DNA from: Brevibacillus composti
Lineage (GTDB): Bacteria > Bacillota > Bacilli > Brevibacillales > Brevibacillaceae
Direction: 5' to 3'
Length of the DNA stretch: 64,000 nt
Assembly (NCBI RefSeq): GCF_016406105.1
Contig: NZ_CP066308.1
Location: 4,376,501 to 4,440,500 of the forward strand
The position numbers and the translations under genes are program-made. Positions 36,305-45,672 of this stretch are shown one piece after another. Each line of letters opens with the position of its first letter. Within the stretch, counting starts at the first letter, position 1. The notes under the pieces were generated by a model. It had not been told where the DNA came from, did not search any database, and saw only the letters and a program-made list of their open reading frames with translations.

Positions 36305-36706
36305 TTAAAGGAATTGATTCCAAAACAGATATGTCATTACGGACACCGCTACGAGAAATCCTGCCGCCAACATAGCCAGCCTCCCGGCCAACTGCTTATT
36401 CTTCGGTCGGTGCGTGTCTCGAATCATCTGCACTTGATCATAGAGGAATTCGATGTGCGATGCTGTCCGGGTATGTACGCCTTTAGCCTTGTCCAACTCG
36501 CCCAAGATTTCATCCATGACGGTAACGTTTTGGGCGTGGTAGATGGCCAACGTCAGGACAAGCTTGATCGTCGTCTGCTGGGCATACACATATGCCGCGA
36601 CGGACAATAACTCCGGATGAATTTGATTACTTGAGAACAGTCGGCCTCGGGGAAAGGTTGAGATTTTTCCGCAAAGAGATCGGAAAACTTCATACCAGCA
36701 AGGCAT
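36305..36706 (-). CDS. Fragment of a C-terminally membrane-anchored protein
   Basis: The C-terminal ~100 residues look natural: a helical part (VMDEILGELDKAKGVHTR, HIEFLYDQVQMIRDTHRPK) and a final membrane segment (LAMLAAGFLVAVSVMTYLFW). The N-terminal ~30 residues look random and coincide with an HTH-like frame on the other strand, and no ribosome site is seen. I read it as a 5'-truncated gene joined to foreign DNA near 36,600. Confidence 0.4.
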   Translation of the reverse strand: MPCWYEVFRSLCGKISTFPRGRLFSSNQIHPELLSVAAYVYAQQTTIKLVLTLAIYHAQNVTVMDEILGELDKAKGVHTRTASHIEFLYDQVQMIRDTHRPKNKQLAGRLAMLAAGFLVAVSVMTYLFWNQFL

Positions 36707-36925
36707 TCACCACCACCGCTATGAGTGGTCGGTCGGCAGATTACCCAAATCAACCTTCTATTCGACTTTACTATCGAAACATTACAGAAGGATTCCTCGA
36801 TACTCCTTACCCGCCTAGCAACGATCCAAGAATGTGACTTTATTGCCCCGCTTGAACCTTATGTGCTGGACAATCTGAACAGCACCCATACCGAAAGCAT
36901 CAGGGACTTGATGAACTCCCATAAT
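36592..36925 (+). pseudogene. Remnant of an XRE-type regulator
   Basis: The plus-strand frame reads ITPDEFDYLRTVGLGERLRFFRKEIGK and HTSKAFTTTAMSGR, like the start of an HTH regulator. It loses sense near 36,735, and a second frame continues with LLTRLATIQECDFIAPLEPYVL and STHTESIRDLMN. No ribosome site precedes it. The HTH itself is not complete. Confidence 0.4.
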
Positions 36926-36934
36926 ATTTTACCA

Positions 36935-37414
36935 TTAGCGATGATACGGTTCCCCCCTCCCAATCCGAAACGCCCGATAAACCTGCTCCACCAGCATCAG
37001 CCTCACCAGCTGATGCGGAAAGGTCATCTTCGAAAACGACAGCTGCAGATCCGAGCGCTTCAGCACCTCAGCCGACAGCCCCAGCGATCCGCCGATCACA
37101 AAAGCCAGCTGGCTCCGCCCGTGCAGAGCCAGCTTGTCCATCTCCGCCGAGAGCTTCTCCGACGACCACATCTGCCCTTCGATCGCCAGCGCGATCACGT
37201 AATGATCCGGCTTGATCTGCGCCAGGATGCGCTCGCCCTCCTTGCGCTTCACTTGCTCCATCTCGCTGGCGCTCAGCTCTTCCGGGGCCTTTTCGTCGCT
37301 GACTTCTACGATCTGCAGCCGGCAGTAGGCGGAGAGGCGCTTGGCGTACTCCTCGATCCCCTCCCGCAGATATTTCTCCTTCAGCTTCCCCACGCTCACA
37401 ATCGTGATCTGCAT
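36935..37414 (-). CDS. rlmH: 23S rRNA m3Psi1915 methyltransferase RlmH
   Basis: The 159-residue SPOUT methyltransferase modifies pseudouridine 1915 of helix 69 in the 70S ribosome. The start is [15 protein letters not shown]; the SAM-binding knot is visible in [12 protein letters not shown], and the C-terminus [17 protein letters not shown] is conserved. A longer frame upstream overlaps the CxxH/CxxC gene and is rejected. GTAGGAG precedes the ATG closely. In staphylococci the 3' end of this gene (orfX) is the SCC attachment site; here it marks the border between core genome and the defence island. Confidence 0.95.
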   Translation of the reverse strand: MQITIVSVGKLKEKYLREGIEEYAKRLSAYCRLQIVEVSDEKAPEELSASEMEQVKRKEGERILAQIKPDHYVIALAIEGQMWSSEKLSAEMDKLALHGRSQLAFVIGGSLGLSAEVLKRSDLQLSFSKMTFPHQLVRLMLVEQVYRAFRIGRGEPYHR

Positions 37415-37419
37415 GTCTC

Positions 37420-37662
37420 CTACATTCCCTTCTCGTGCAACAATGCCACCTCGGCAGGTGCCCCGCATTCCCGGCAGCGCTTGTCCAGCTGCTTGCCCTC
37501 GATGGACTCCGCCCGGTACGTATCGGGTGCTACTTCGAATTCATCCACGTATTCATCGATTTGCGTATCGAGATGCTCCATGCAGACAAAACGAACCGGG
37601 TGCTCCTGATGCAGCTCTGCCTCTTTGCCGTCGATCCGAATCGATTCTCTGATTTTTTCCAT
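37420..37662 (-). CDS. CxxH/CxxC small zinc-binding-type protein
   Basis: The 80-residue product contains VCMEHLD (CxxH) and RCRECGAP (CxxC), matching the CxxH/CxxC family (TIGR04129) that typically precedes rlmH in Bacillales. The pair of motifs suggests a zinc site. The start at 37,662 is chosen because AGGAGG lies eight bases upstream, inside the longer open frame. It ends six bases before rlmH, so the two are co-transcribed. No function is known. Confidence 0.85.
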   Translation of the reverse strand: MEKIRESIRIDGKEAELHQEHPVRFVCMEHLDTQIDEYVDEFEVAPDTYRAESIEGKQLDKRCRECGAPAEVALLHEKGM

Positions 37663-37953
37663 CTTTCCAGCCTCCTGTGTGTTATTCATCTGTTTTCCCA
37701 TTGGTCTATCTCTCTTCAATTTCTTTGGCATTTGCCCTGTTCTGCTCTATCCTCTTTTGCTTATTTCGCCCTTTCCGCTCCAGTCTATCGTCCTTTATTC
37801 TACCCCAGACGCCCTTCTTTTTACATCCATTCGCCATGACCGCCTGGCTCATTGCCCCGTACCTTCCGGCCAGCCTCACTCCCAGCAACCGAATGCAATC
37901 ACAGCCCCAAGGCCAATACTAGTCGTAACAACACTGCAAAGGAGGTCTTCCCC

Positions 37954-38136
37954 CTGAACACCCAACGCGCGAAGGAAATCGCCGAGTCCCCGGTTATGGC
38001 CCGTGTTACCTTTAACGAAGTCCCCGTCTACATCCAGCATGTCGACGAGGATACGGAGATGGCCCGCATCTTTCCCCTCGACGAGCCGGAGAGGGAGCAG
38101 AGCGTCCCGGTCCGCAGCCTGGTTGAACATGATTAG
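37954..38136 (+). CDS. sspH: Small acid-soluble spore protein H (SspH)
   Basis: The 60-residue product contains NTQRAKEIAESPVMARVTF and VPVYIQHVDEDTEMARIFPL, diagnostic of the SspH family of forespore proteins. The conserved start of the family falls on a CTG codon, placed eight bases after AAGGAGG. The nearest in-frame ATG, 34 codons upstream, would add a non-conserved tail. CTG initiation is therefore likely. The gene stands alone and a bidirectional terminator follows. Expression would be expected under the forespore factor SigG, but no clear promoter was found. Confidence 0.88.
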   Translation: MNTQRAKEIAESPVMARVTFNEVPVYIQHVDEDTEMARIFPLDEPEREQSVPVRSLVEHD

Positions 38137-38141
38137 CATGC

Positions 38142-38184
38142 AAAGAAGACACTGCCTCCCGCGAGTCAGCGTCTTCTTTCCTTT
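38142..38184. terminator. Bidirectional terminator between sspH and cls
   Basis: AAAGAAGACACTG pairs with CAGCGTCTTCTTT with one mismatch; T-rich sequence follows on the plus strand and an A-rich flank serves the minus strand. Confidence 0.75.
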
Positions 38185-39635
38185 TACAAAATCGGCGACA
38201 GCAGCCTGGTGAGCGACTCTTGCAGCTTCGCCTTCAGCGGGCGATTCTCGTACTCCTCCCGCGTCACCTCATGGCACTCGGCCAGATCCTCCCGGAAAAT
38301 TCTCTCCAGCCGCTTCGCCATCCCGGTATCAAACAAAAAGGCATTGGTCTCGAAGTTGATCTTGAAGCTGCGTATATCCAGATTGGCCGAGCCCACGGAG
38401 GCGATCTGTCCGTCGACGACCATGGTTTTGGCATGCAAAAAGCCCTTCTCATACAGATAGCAGCGCACACCGCTTTTGAGCAGCTCGCCCAGGTAGGACT
38501 GCGAGGCCCAGTAGACCAGTTTGTGATCGGCCCGGCCGGGGATCATGACCCGGACATCCACGCCGGACATCGCGGCCATTTTCAAAGCCGTCAACAGGCT
38601 CTCATCCGGGATCAGATAGGGCGACTGCAGGTAGATGCGCTCTTTGGCGTTGTAGATCATCTTCAGGTAGCCGTGCTTGATCTGCTGTTTCTCCGAGTTG
38701 GGACCGCTGGAGACGATCTGCACGCCCACCTTTCCCTTTCCCTCGATCCTGGGGAAATAGCGCACTTCATCCTCCATTCGCCGCTTCCCCTGCCCGGTCA
38801 GATTCCAATCGAGGTAAAAACGGGCCTGCAACAAGTGGACGGCGTTGCCGACGATCTTGAGATGCGTGTCGCGCCAGTACCCCAGCCTCTTGTCCAGCCC
38901 CAGGTATTCATTGCCGACGTTGAAGCCGCCGATGAAGCCGATCACGCCGTCGATGATCACCAGCTTCCGATGATTGCGGAAATTGACCCACATATTCACA
39001 TACGGGATCGGGGATTGGAAAAACGCCGCCACTTCTCCTCCCGCCTCGACCAGCGGCCGGAAAAATCGCCGTGTCAGCTCCGAGGAGCCGACGGCATCGT
39101 AGAGCAGCCTCACCTTCACGCCCTGCCGCGCCCGCTCCGTCAGCGCCTGGATGAGCCGCTGTCCCAGCGCATCGTCGCGGATAATGTAATACTGCAGGTG
39201 GATATGATCACGCGCCTGGTCGATACAGGCAAACAGCGCTTCGAATTTGCCGTGTCCCTCTGTATACAAATCAATCTCATTATCCTGGGTAAACAGCGCT
39301 GCGTCGCTCACCAGATTCATGTGGATCATATTGCGGTGGTCGACCATCGCCGGATCGTGGAAGCGGATGCTGTTGGACTCAATCTCCTGCTTCTGCTTTT
39401 CCAGCGCTACCCGATAACGGGAAAATTCCCCTTCCTTCAATTTATACAGCTTTCTACGGGAAAGCCTTTGGCCAAACAAGAGGTAGAGCACAAACCCCAC
39501 ACCCGGCAAAAACAACAGAACCATCAGCCAGGCCCAGGTGGAGGCGATATTGCGCCTTTCCATAAAAATCAATACCGCTGCCAACAGCAGATTGATGATG
39601 GACAAGCCGGCATAGATTTGTTGAAACAGTTCCAT
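38184..39635 (-). CDS. cls: Cardiolipin synthase
   Basis: The 483-residue membrane enzyme condenses two phosphatidylglycerol molecules to cardiolipin and glycerol. Two N-terminal membrane helices (YAGLSIINLLLAAVLIF and TWAWLMVLLFLPGVGFVLYL) are followed by two PLD domains with HKD motifs: HRKLVIIDG and HAKTMVVDG. The start ATG 39,635 is behind GGGGAGG; 30 codons of open frame upstream are rejected. Length is normal for the family. It is transcribed alone, convergent with sspH. Confidence 0.93.
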   Translation of the reverse strand: MELFQQIYAGLSIINLLLAAVLIFMERRNIASTWAWLMVLLFLPGVGFVLYLLFGQRLSRRKLYKLKEGEFSRYRVALEKQKQEIESNSIRFHDPAMVDHRNMIHMNLVSDAALFTQDNEIDLYTEGHGKFEALFACIDQARDHIHLQYYIIRDDALGQRLIQALTERARQGVKVRLLYDAVGSSELTRRFFRPLVEAGGEVAAFFQSPIPYVNMWVNFRNHRKLVIIDGVIGFIGGFNVGNEYLGLDKRLGYWRDTHLKIVGNAVHLLQARFYLDWNLTGQGKRRMEDEVRYFPRIEGKGKVGVQIVSSGPNSEKQQIKHGYLKMIYNAKERIYLQSPYLIPDESLLTALKMAAMSGVDVRVMIPGRADHKLVYWASQSYLGELLKSGVRCYLYEKGFLHAKTMVVDGQIASVGSANLDIRSFKINFETNAFLFDTGMAKRLERIFREDLAECHEVTREEYENRPLKAKLQESLTRLLSPIL

Positions 39636-39927
39636 GTCTTCTGATCCTCCCCTGTTTCCGCCTATACAGCTCTGCTCTCGAAGGTGTCCCGATCCGGACG
39701 CCAGGTGCATCTGTTTGCTCACCATTTTACACGAAGATCCCGCAGATACCTAATTTTTCTGAGGGGCCGTCTGATCCTGCCTGCTCACCCCATCAGAAGG
39801 GTGTTTTCACGGCGATTTCCCCTATGTAACACCGTTTCATACAGAAAATCAAAGAAAACTTGTTTAGACCCGTGAAACTTGTGGTAGTAACTAAATATCT
39901 GACAACCGGAGAGGAGCACTACACATC

Positions 39928-41114
39928 ATGACGATTCGCAAAAAAGTCTTATTGGGGTTTTCCCTCATCCTATTCTTGCTGCTGCTGTCTTCCGCTGTAT
40001 CCCTGTACCTGATGGGAAAGATGGGCAACGAAGCAAAAGAGATTGATGTCAACTGGTTGCCCAGCGTCGTGGTACTGGGGGATCTGAACGAAGACATTTC
40101 CAACGTCCCTGCTCTCATCTCCAAGATCGGGCTGGAAACAGATCGGGAGAAAATCGCCTCCCAGGAAGCAGACATCAATGCCCTCCTGAAGGAAATGGAC
40201 CAAAAATTCAAAAGATACGAGGAAATGATTTCTTCTGAGGAAGAAAAACAACTGTACGCCGACTTTTCCCAGCAATGGGGGGCTTATCTCGCAAGAATCC
40301 CAACCGTTCTCCAAATCGCCCGCAACACCGATACCGCCAAGACCATCGAGGCCATCAACAGCACCCAAGCCCAGTGGGATAAATCCAAAGAGCTGATCAT
40401 CGGCATCGTCCTGGCTTTCATCACGATGCGCGACATCAAGAAGGTGACCCATGAGATCCAGCAATCATCCGAGAGTGTCGCCAGCTCCTCCGAGGAGATC
40501 GCCGCCAGTATCGAGGAGATCGCGAGCGGCAGCCAGCATCCGTCCGCCTCGGTGAGTCAGGTATCGGATATGATCGAGCAGATGAACTAGGCTATCTCGC
40601 AGACCGCAGTAAACATCGAGCAGACGAATGAATTCGTGAGCAAGACCGTCTCTGTCGCCTTCAGCGGCGGCGAAATGATGTCCAAGTCCATCGCGGGCAT
40701 GAAAGACATCACGGCCAAAGTGGACGAGCTGCTGTCCAACTCCCAGAAAATCGATCGGATCATCAGCTCCATTCAAGATATTGCGAGCCAGACCAATTTG
40801 CTCGCCCTCAATGCCTCGATCGAAGCAGCCCGGGCTGGCGAGCGCACGGCAGAGGGTTTGCGGTGGCGCTAGCGAGGTCGGCAAATTGGCCAAACAAAGC
40901 AGTGTCGCCACCCAAAGAGACGTCGGCCCGCATCGCGGAAGTAGCCGCCAGCTGCGAAGAACAAAGTGCACAGACGGCCGAAGTGATGAGAGCCGCGCAA
41001 AATATTGCGGCCATCACCCAGGAGACCTCGGCCAGCACGGAAGAAACTTCCATCGCCGTCGTCGATCTGGCCAAAATGGCCGAGAATCTGAATCAACTGG
41101 TTACCAAATTTTGA
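39928..41114 (+). pseudogene. Methyl-accepting chemotaxis protein, inactivated
   Basis: The gene starts normally (ATG 39,928; AGGAG upstream; MTIRKKVLLGFSLILFLLLL membrane helix) and has a four-helix-bundle sensor. Membrane helix 2 runs directly into a helical segment without a HAMP domain, indicating a deletion near 40,420. A TAG stop follows at 40,588, inside the methylation helices. The highly conserved hairpin tip DIASQTNLLALNASIEAARAGE is intact near 40,785-40,845, after which the frame shifts, ending at 41,114. At least three lesions make a functional receptor impossible. Confidence 0.88.
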
Positions 41115-41250
41115 CGTCGCGAAGCTGGGTTATCGGTAGGCACGATTAGCCCGTGCCCATCTGCCTTGAAAAACCGGGACTTGGCTTTCATTTCGTTGCA
41201 CGCACGCATGTCGGATCGGATCGGGAGACAAGTTCCCGATTCCGCACGAT

Positions 41251-41290
41251 CAAAAAGACGGAGGCCCCGCTTGGAGGGACCTCCGTCTCG
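41251..41290 (-). terminator. Terminator of the walR-htrA operon
   Basis: On the minus strand AGACGGAGGTCCC pairs with GGGGCCTCCGTCT and TTTTTG follows, just after the htrA stop. Confidence 0.85.
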
Positions 41291-41311
41291 CAATTTCCAT
41301 GACACGATTAC

Positions 41312-42529
41312 TTACTGCTGGCTGGGATTATCCAAGGTCGCGGTGGTTGTTTTCAGAAAACCATCGCGGTAATAGGTGATTTCCATCTTGTCTCCCGGCT
41401 TTTTGTTCAGCGTCAGATACTTGCGCAGCTGCGCGCTGTTGTTGATATCCTTGCCGTCCAGCTTGACGATCACATCGTACTGCTGCAGCCCGGCTTTGCC
41501 TGCTGCGGAGAATTTGCCGACAGGGCTGCTGATGACCACGCCCGCTTTTACATCATTCGGAAGGTTCAAAGTTTCTTTCCAGTGATAGCGCGGCACGCGG
41601 GTCAGATCATACGGCGTGATTCCCAATTGGGCACGCTTCAGTTCGCCGTACTGGACCAGATCCGTGACGATCTTTTTCACATCGTTGATCGGGATGGCAA
41701 ACCCGAGTCCTTCGACGCCGGTTTTCGAGATTTTCATCGTGTTGATCCCGATAACTTGCCCCCGGATGTTGACCAGGGCGCCTCCGCTGTTGCCCGGGTT
41801 GATCGCGGCATCCGTTTGCAGCACGTCCAGCTCCCAGTCGTCCTGCCCGTTTTCATCAATATCGATCGGCATCGAGCGGTTCAAGGAGCTGATGATGCCT
41901 TGGGTAACCGTACGAGAAAACTCCAAGCCCAGCGGGTTCCCGATCGCAATCGCCGGCTCCCCGACTCTCAGCGTGCTGGAATCGCCCAGTTCCGCCACCT
42001 TGGTTACTTTGGCTCCGTCAATTTCAAGCACGGCCAGATCGGTAAAAGGGTCGGCGCCGAGCACTTTGGCTTCGACCGTCTCCCCGTCCGGCAGCGCCAC
42101 CTGGATTCGGCTGCCCCCGGCAATAACGTGATGATTGGTAATAATCTTTGCTTTTCCGTTTTTCTTTTCAAAAATGACGCCGGAACCTTCGCCTCTCTGC
42201 TCCTGTTCCTCATTGAACCAGTTGACGACCCTGCGGATGTTGATCACGCCCACAACCGCATTCTCCGCTTTTTCCACAGCGTCCACCGTCGCGCTGCTCA
42301 CCTCTACCGAAACCGGCTGCGCAAAGAGATTGGCAGCCGGATTGCTCATCGCATTCACCTTGCCCGGTTCTACCATAGATATATATCCCGATTTGGAGAG
42401 AGTAGGCAGCATCAAGAGAACGACCATTCCCCCAATTACCGCCGAAGTAATGGACGTCATCACCAAACGACCCATTCCCGGCTGACGCTTCTTCCGTTCT
42501 ACATGTGCCATGTCATCGTAAAAACCCAT
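41312..42529 (-). CDS. htrA: Membrane-anchored serine protease HtrA (HtrC/YyxA type)
   Basis: The 405-residue protein has a short cytoplasmic start, one membrane helix (VMTSITSAVIGGMVVLLML) and an extracellular trypsin-like domain with His in NHHVIAGG, Asp in DLAVLEID and Ser in NPGNSGGALVN. A C-terminal PDZ domain starts about residue 310. It degrades or refolds damaged envelope proteins. The start ATG 42,529 is behind AAAGGAG; 74 upstream codons are rejected. It follows walJ by 163 bases, in the usual Bacillales arrangement. Confidence 0.93.
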   Translation of the reverse strand: MGFYDDMAHVERKKRQPGMGRLVMTSITSAVIGGMVVLLMLPTLSKSGYISMVEPGKVNAMSNPAANLFAQPVSVEVSSATVDAVEKAENAVVGVINIRRVVNWFNEEQEQRGEGSGVIFEKKNGKAKIITNHHVIAGGSRIQVALPDGETVEAKVLGADPFTDLAVLEIDGAKVTKVAELGDSSTLRVGEPAIAIGNPLGLEFSRTVTQGIISSLNRSMPIDIDENGQDDWELDVLQTDAAINPGNSGGALVNIRGQVIGINTMKISKTGVEGLGFAIPINDVKKIVTDLVQYGELKRAQLGITPYDLTRVPRYHWKETLNLPNDVKAGVVISSPVGKFSAAGKAGLQQYDVIVKLDGKDINNSAQLRKYLTLNKKPGDKMEITYYRDGFLKTTTATLDNPSQQ

Positions 42530-42692
42530 GGTTCGCGCTCTCCTTTCTCTAGTACCTAGCTTTACAGATTTCGCCTTCCTGTATACCAATTGAAACCGTA
42601 TCGTTTTTGACACTTTCAGTATACGCGCTCTTTTCGGCAAAATCGCGTGAGAAATATGGAAAGGTTGTGGAACGGCTGGGGGTATGGCTTGT

Positions 42693-43481
42693 CTACAAGA
42701 TTTCCAGCTTCGTCGGGCGATCCGGGTATGTCTCCCGCAGGTGAATGTCATCTCCCACCTTGAGCCCGCTCTCTTCGAGGATACCCTTTACAGTCAGATG
42801 GGCCAGGTCGATCATATTATTCTCTCGGCTCAGATGCGCCAGGTATACTTTTTCGGCGCGGCCCTGCAAGATATCGATCATCGCTTCCCCGGCCGCTTCA
42901 TTGGACAAATGGCCGACATCGCTGAGAATCCGCCGCTTGATGCTCCAGGGATACTGGGACATGCGGAGCAGCTCGACATCATGGTTGGATTCAAACACAT
43001 AGGCATCTGCGCCGCGAATCGTCTCTTTGATCCGGTCGCTTACATACCCGAGGTCTGTCGCCACGCTCAGCTTTTTCTGGCCGTGGTAAAAACAGAAGCC
43101 CATCGGTTCGACAGCATCATGCGAGATGCCAAACGACTCGATCCCCAGGTCCTCCAGCTCCTTTTTCTCTCCCACCTCAAACAGCAGCTTCTGATCCTCG
43201 CGCAGCGTGCCGATCTGCCCTTCCAATGCAGCCCACGTCTTCTGATTGGCATAGATCGGCAAATCGTAGCGGCGGGCCATCACGCCAATCCCTTTGATGT
43301 GATCGACATGTTCATGCGTGACGAGAATCGCGCTTAGCTCTTTGGGATCCACGCCAATCTCCCGCAAAGCCGACTCTGCCTGTTTTCCAGTAATTCCCAC
43401 GTCAATCAATACGGAGATACGGTCTGTCGCCACGTAGATGGCATTGCCGGTACTCCCGCTTGCCAGTACACTAAATCTCAC
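42693..43481 (-). CDS. walJ: Metallo-beta-lactamase-fold hydrolase WalJ (YycJ)
   Basis: The 262-residue protein has the metal-binding motif THEHVDH (residues 56-62) with further ligands in VATDLGYVS and ESNHD. It belongs to the YycJ/WalJ 5'-exonuclease-like branch of the metallo-beta-lactamase fold. WalJ proteins are encoded with WalRK and have been linked to coordinating cell division with replication. It lies 39 bases downstream of walI. No damage is visible. Confidence 0.92.
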   Translation of the reverse strand: MRFSVLASGSTGNAIYVATDRISVLIDVGITGKQAESALREIGVDPKELSAILVTHEHVDHIKGIGVMARRYDLPIYANQKTWAALEGQIGTLREDQKLLFEVGEKKELEDLGIESFGISHDAVEPMGFCFYHGQKKLSVATDLGYVSDRIKETIRGADAYVFESNHDVELLRMSQYPWSIKRRILSDVGHLSNEAAGEAMIDILQGRAEKVYLAHLSRENNMIDLAHLTVKGILEESGLKVGDDIHLRETYPDRPTKLEIL

Positions 43482-43520
43482 AAAAACCCCTCTTCTCTCC
43501 GTGCCGCTTGCTTGCTTTTG

Positions 43521-44306
43521 TCATTTCCCCGGGAAATAAAAACCGATGAGGGGGCGTTCCTGCGCCCCGGTTATCCCGTTCACAAAGTGTTGCTTTCCAT
43601 CGTGAATGATCCGCCATACCGGCGCCAAAACCTGACTTTCCGCATCGTACGAGCCGTAGTAGCCCAGCGTCACACTCTCGATTCGCTCTCCCGGCTGGAT
43701 GACCTGCTTTTCTACCAAAGAGCGGATCGCCGTGTAGCCGGAGATGATCGGTCTGCTTGTCCCCTGGCTGCGAATGTTCAGGAAGGTTTGCCGGTATCCC
43801 AGGATGGTGCCGTCTGCCAGGTAGACCTCCAACGGTGCTACGAACAGCGGCTTTTTGTCGTACATCTGCCAGTACAGCAGCCGTCCCTGGTTGGACTGAT
43901 ACAGGTCGGCGGTATACTGCTCCGCATACATCATACGCGGCCCGATCTGCCTGAGCAGCTCACTTGGAGTGATTTGACCGTGAATCGGGATGGGTGGGTC
44001 CAGTCTGGCGGCCAGCGCCATTTTCTCGACGGTCGCCTGGATGCCCGTCATCTCCTGAAGCTCGATGGGTCCAAACCCCGTATACTCCGCGTTCAATAGG
44101 GTCATATCCGGCGTTTCTGTAGGCACTTCCGCGTCCAGCGTAATGTTGTGCTGGCTCAGGTAGTCCCTCATCTCCCATTTTTCCGCCTGGGATGCCTGCG
44201 GACTCTGCAAGTATCCCCCGCGCGTCGCGTATACCTGATACCCCAGGAATACGTCCAGCATGAGAAAGGCCCAGATTAAAATGGTTTTGGTCTTACTCCA
44301 GTCCAT
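43521..44306 (-). CDS. walI: WalRK regulatory protein WalI (YycI)
   Basis: The 261-residue single-pass membrane protein starts DWSKTKTILIWAFLMLDVFLGYQVY, the characteristic WalI N-terminus with one membrane helix. The rest is an extracellular beta-rich domain of the YycH/YycI fold. WalI and WalH contact the membrane part of WalK and modulate its activity. The gene overlaps walH by 14 bases, indicating coupled translation. Confidence 0.92.
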   Translation of the reverse strand: MDWSKTKTILIWAFLMLDVFLGYQVYATRGGYLQSPQASQAEKWEMRDYLSQHNITLDAEVPTETPDMTLLNAEYTGFGPIELQEMTGIQATVEKMALAARLDPPIPIHGQITPSELLRQIGPRMMYAEQYTADLYQSNQGRLLYWQMYDKKPLFVAPLEVYLADGTILGYRQTFLNIRSQGTSRPIISGYTAIRSLVEKQVIQPGERIESVTLGYYGSYDAESQVLAPVWRIIHDGKQHFVNGITGAQERPLIGFYFPGK

Positions 44307-45672
44307 GGCCCGCCCCCCCTCCCTGAGTCAACTGGGCAGGAATCGTCAGATTTGGATAATTGATCAGTTCGACCACCCAGATCGGAATCAGCTCGACATA
44401 CTCTTCATGGGTCACCGTCTCATACGACAAATAGGCATTCTGGATCTGATCGGTATTGGCCAGCCCTTTGTCCCGGATGTACTGGTACAACTCCGGCCCC
44501 GACATCGCCAGCCACCCCGTGCTTTGGATGTAGCGGTCCAAATCGATCAGGGAACGCTCCATCGTGACGATTTGTCCCGCTTCCACCGTCACCCGGATCG
44601 TATCGATCGGATAGCCTCCCTTGCTGTAGAGCGGATAGGCGCCCATGTACTGGCGAAAAGTGACGACATCCTTTTCGTTGTAGCTTTTTTTGATTGTCTC
44701 GAAATGAAACTCGTCCGTCCATCCCAAATGTTTGTTAATAAAGGAGACAGCCCCCTTTACCTTTTCCTCATCCGTCAGCTCGGGTGCAATCGACTGGATA
44801 ACCGGATCGGTAAAGGTGATCGTTTGCTGATCGGGCCGCAGTTGAATCGAACGGCTGCCGTCCGTATAGATAATCGACTTGTCCCGCTCGACGATCTGCC
44901 TCACCAGCGTGCGGTCGAGAAAGTATGCGTCAAGCAGCTGGTTGTTGTCGATCGTTTGGTAGGCAAAGCGGAAAGATTGCATCCGCACCGGGTTTTTCGG
45001 CAGATAGTAGATCGACCCGGCCCCTCGCGCCCGCTCCAGAAAAGGAAGCACCGGCGCCCGCTGGACGACCTTCATGATCTGCTCGGGCATCGTGTTGCCT
45101 GCCGGCAGATAGGACTGCCGCAAATCCTTGGGACTGATCGATGTGCGGCTGCGCAGGACCTGCTCTTCCCCGGAGAGGATGAACAGCGCGTAGACGAGAT
45201 CCTCCTCTTCTTCGTAGTAGAGCACCAAACGGTCGATGCCCTTCCCCTTGTCGCTGATCTCATCACGAAAGGTAACCAGCTTCCCCACGACAGAGAGAGG
45301 GATGCTGTTGCGAAAGCGAATCTCGATTCCCGGCTTTTCCCGGGCAATTTCCTCCCACTTTTCAATCTTGAGGATGTAGGGGGTAAACTCCAGAAAGATC
45401 CATTTGGACATCTCATCCCGGATCATCCGGTACTGGCCATCGGTTGCCGTAGCCCGGGTATGCCGGTCATCTCCGTAGTGAAAGACGACAGACTCCGGAG
45501 CGACCAGCTCCTCCAGCTGCTTTTCCCTGACCGGCTTGGACTCCTTGTACTGTGCCGGCTCGATAAATTGGAGATTGGGCTGGTTCGTCCACAGCAGGGC
45601 CGTCAGACAAAAGCTGGACAATACCAGTACCGTGAGCAACAGGGTCTTCACTGGTTCAATCCACCGCTTCAT
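44293..45672 (-). CDS. walH: WalRK regulatory protein WalH (YycH)
   Basis: The 459-residue protein has one N-terminal membrane helix (PVKTLLLTVLVLSSFCLTALLW) and a large extracellular region of the YycH family, ending with a beta-rich domain similar to WalI. The start ATG 45,672 overlaps the walK stop by four bases (ATGA) and has GAGGAGG upstream; 11 upstream codons of open frame are dropped. It regulates WalK together with WalI. Confidence 0.92.
   Translation of the reverse strand: MKRWIEPVKTLLLTVLVLSSFCLTALLWTNQPNLQFIEPAQYKESKPVREKQLEELVAPESVVFHYGDDRHTRATATDGQYRMIRDEMSKWIFLEFTPYILKIEKWEEIAREKPGIEIRFRNSIPLSVVGKLVTFRDEISDKGKGIDRLVLYYEEEEDLVYALFILSGEEQVLRSRTSISPKDLRQSYLPAGNTMPEQIMKVVQRAPVLPFLERARGAGSIYYLPKNPVRMQSFRFAYQTIDNNQLLDAYFLDRTLVRQIVERDKSIIYTDGSRSIQLRPDQQTITFTDPVIQSIAPELTDEEKVKGAVSFINKHLGWTDEFHFETIKKSYNEKDVVTFRQYMGAYPLYSKGGYPIDTIRVTVEAGQIVTMERSLIDLDRYIQSTGWLAMSGPELYQYIRDKGLANTDQIQNAYLSYETVTHEEYVELIPIWVVELINYPNLTIPAQLTQGGGAGHGLE

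Noticed and set aside
38220-39644. Plus-strand frame of 474 codons opposite cardiolipin synthase
   Set aside because: Antisense shadow of a gene with two HKD motifs.
41582-42559. Long plus-strand frame opposite htrA
   Set aside because: It is antisense to a protein with full catalytic motifs and shows no family pattern; it arises from GC-rich codon use of the real gene.
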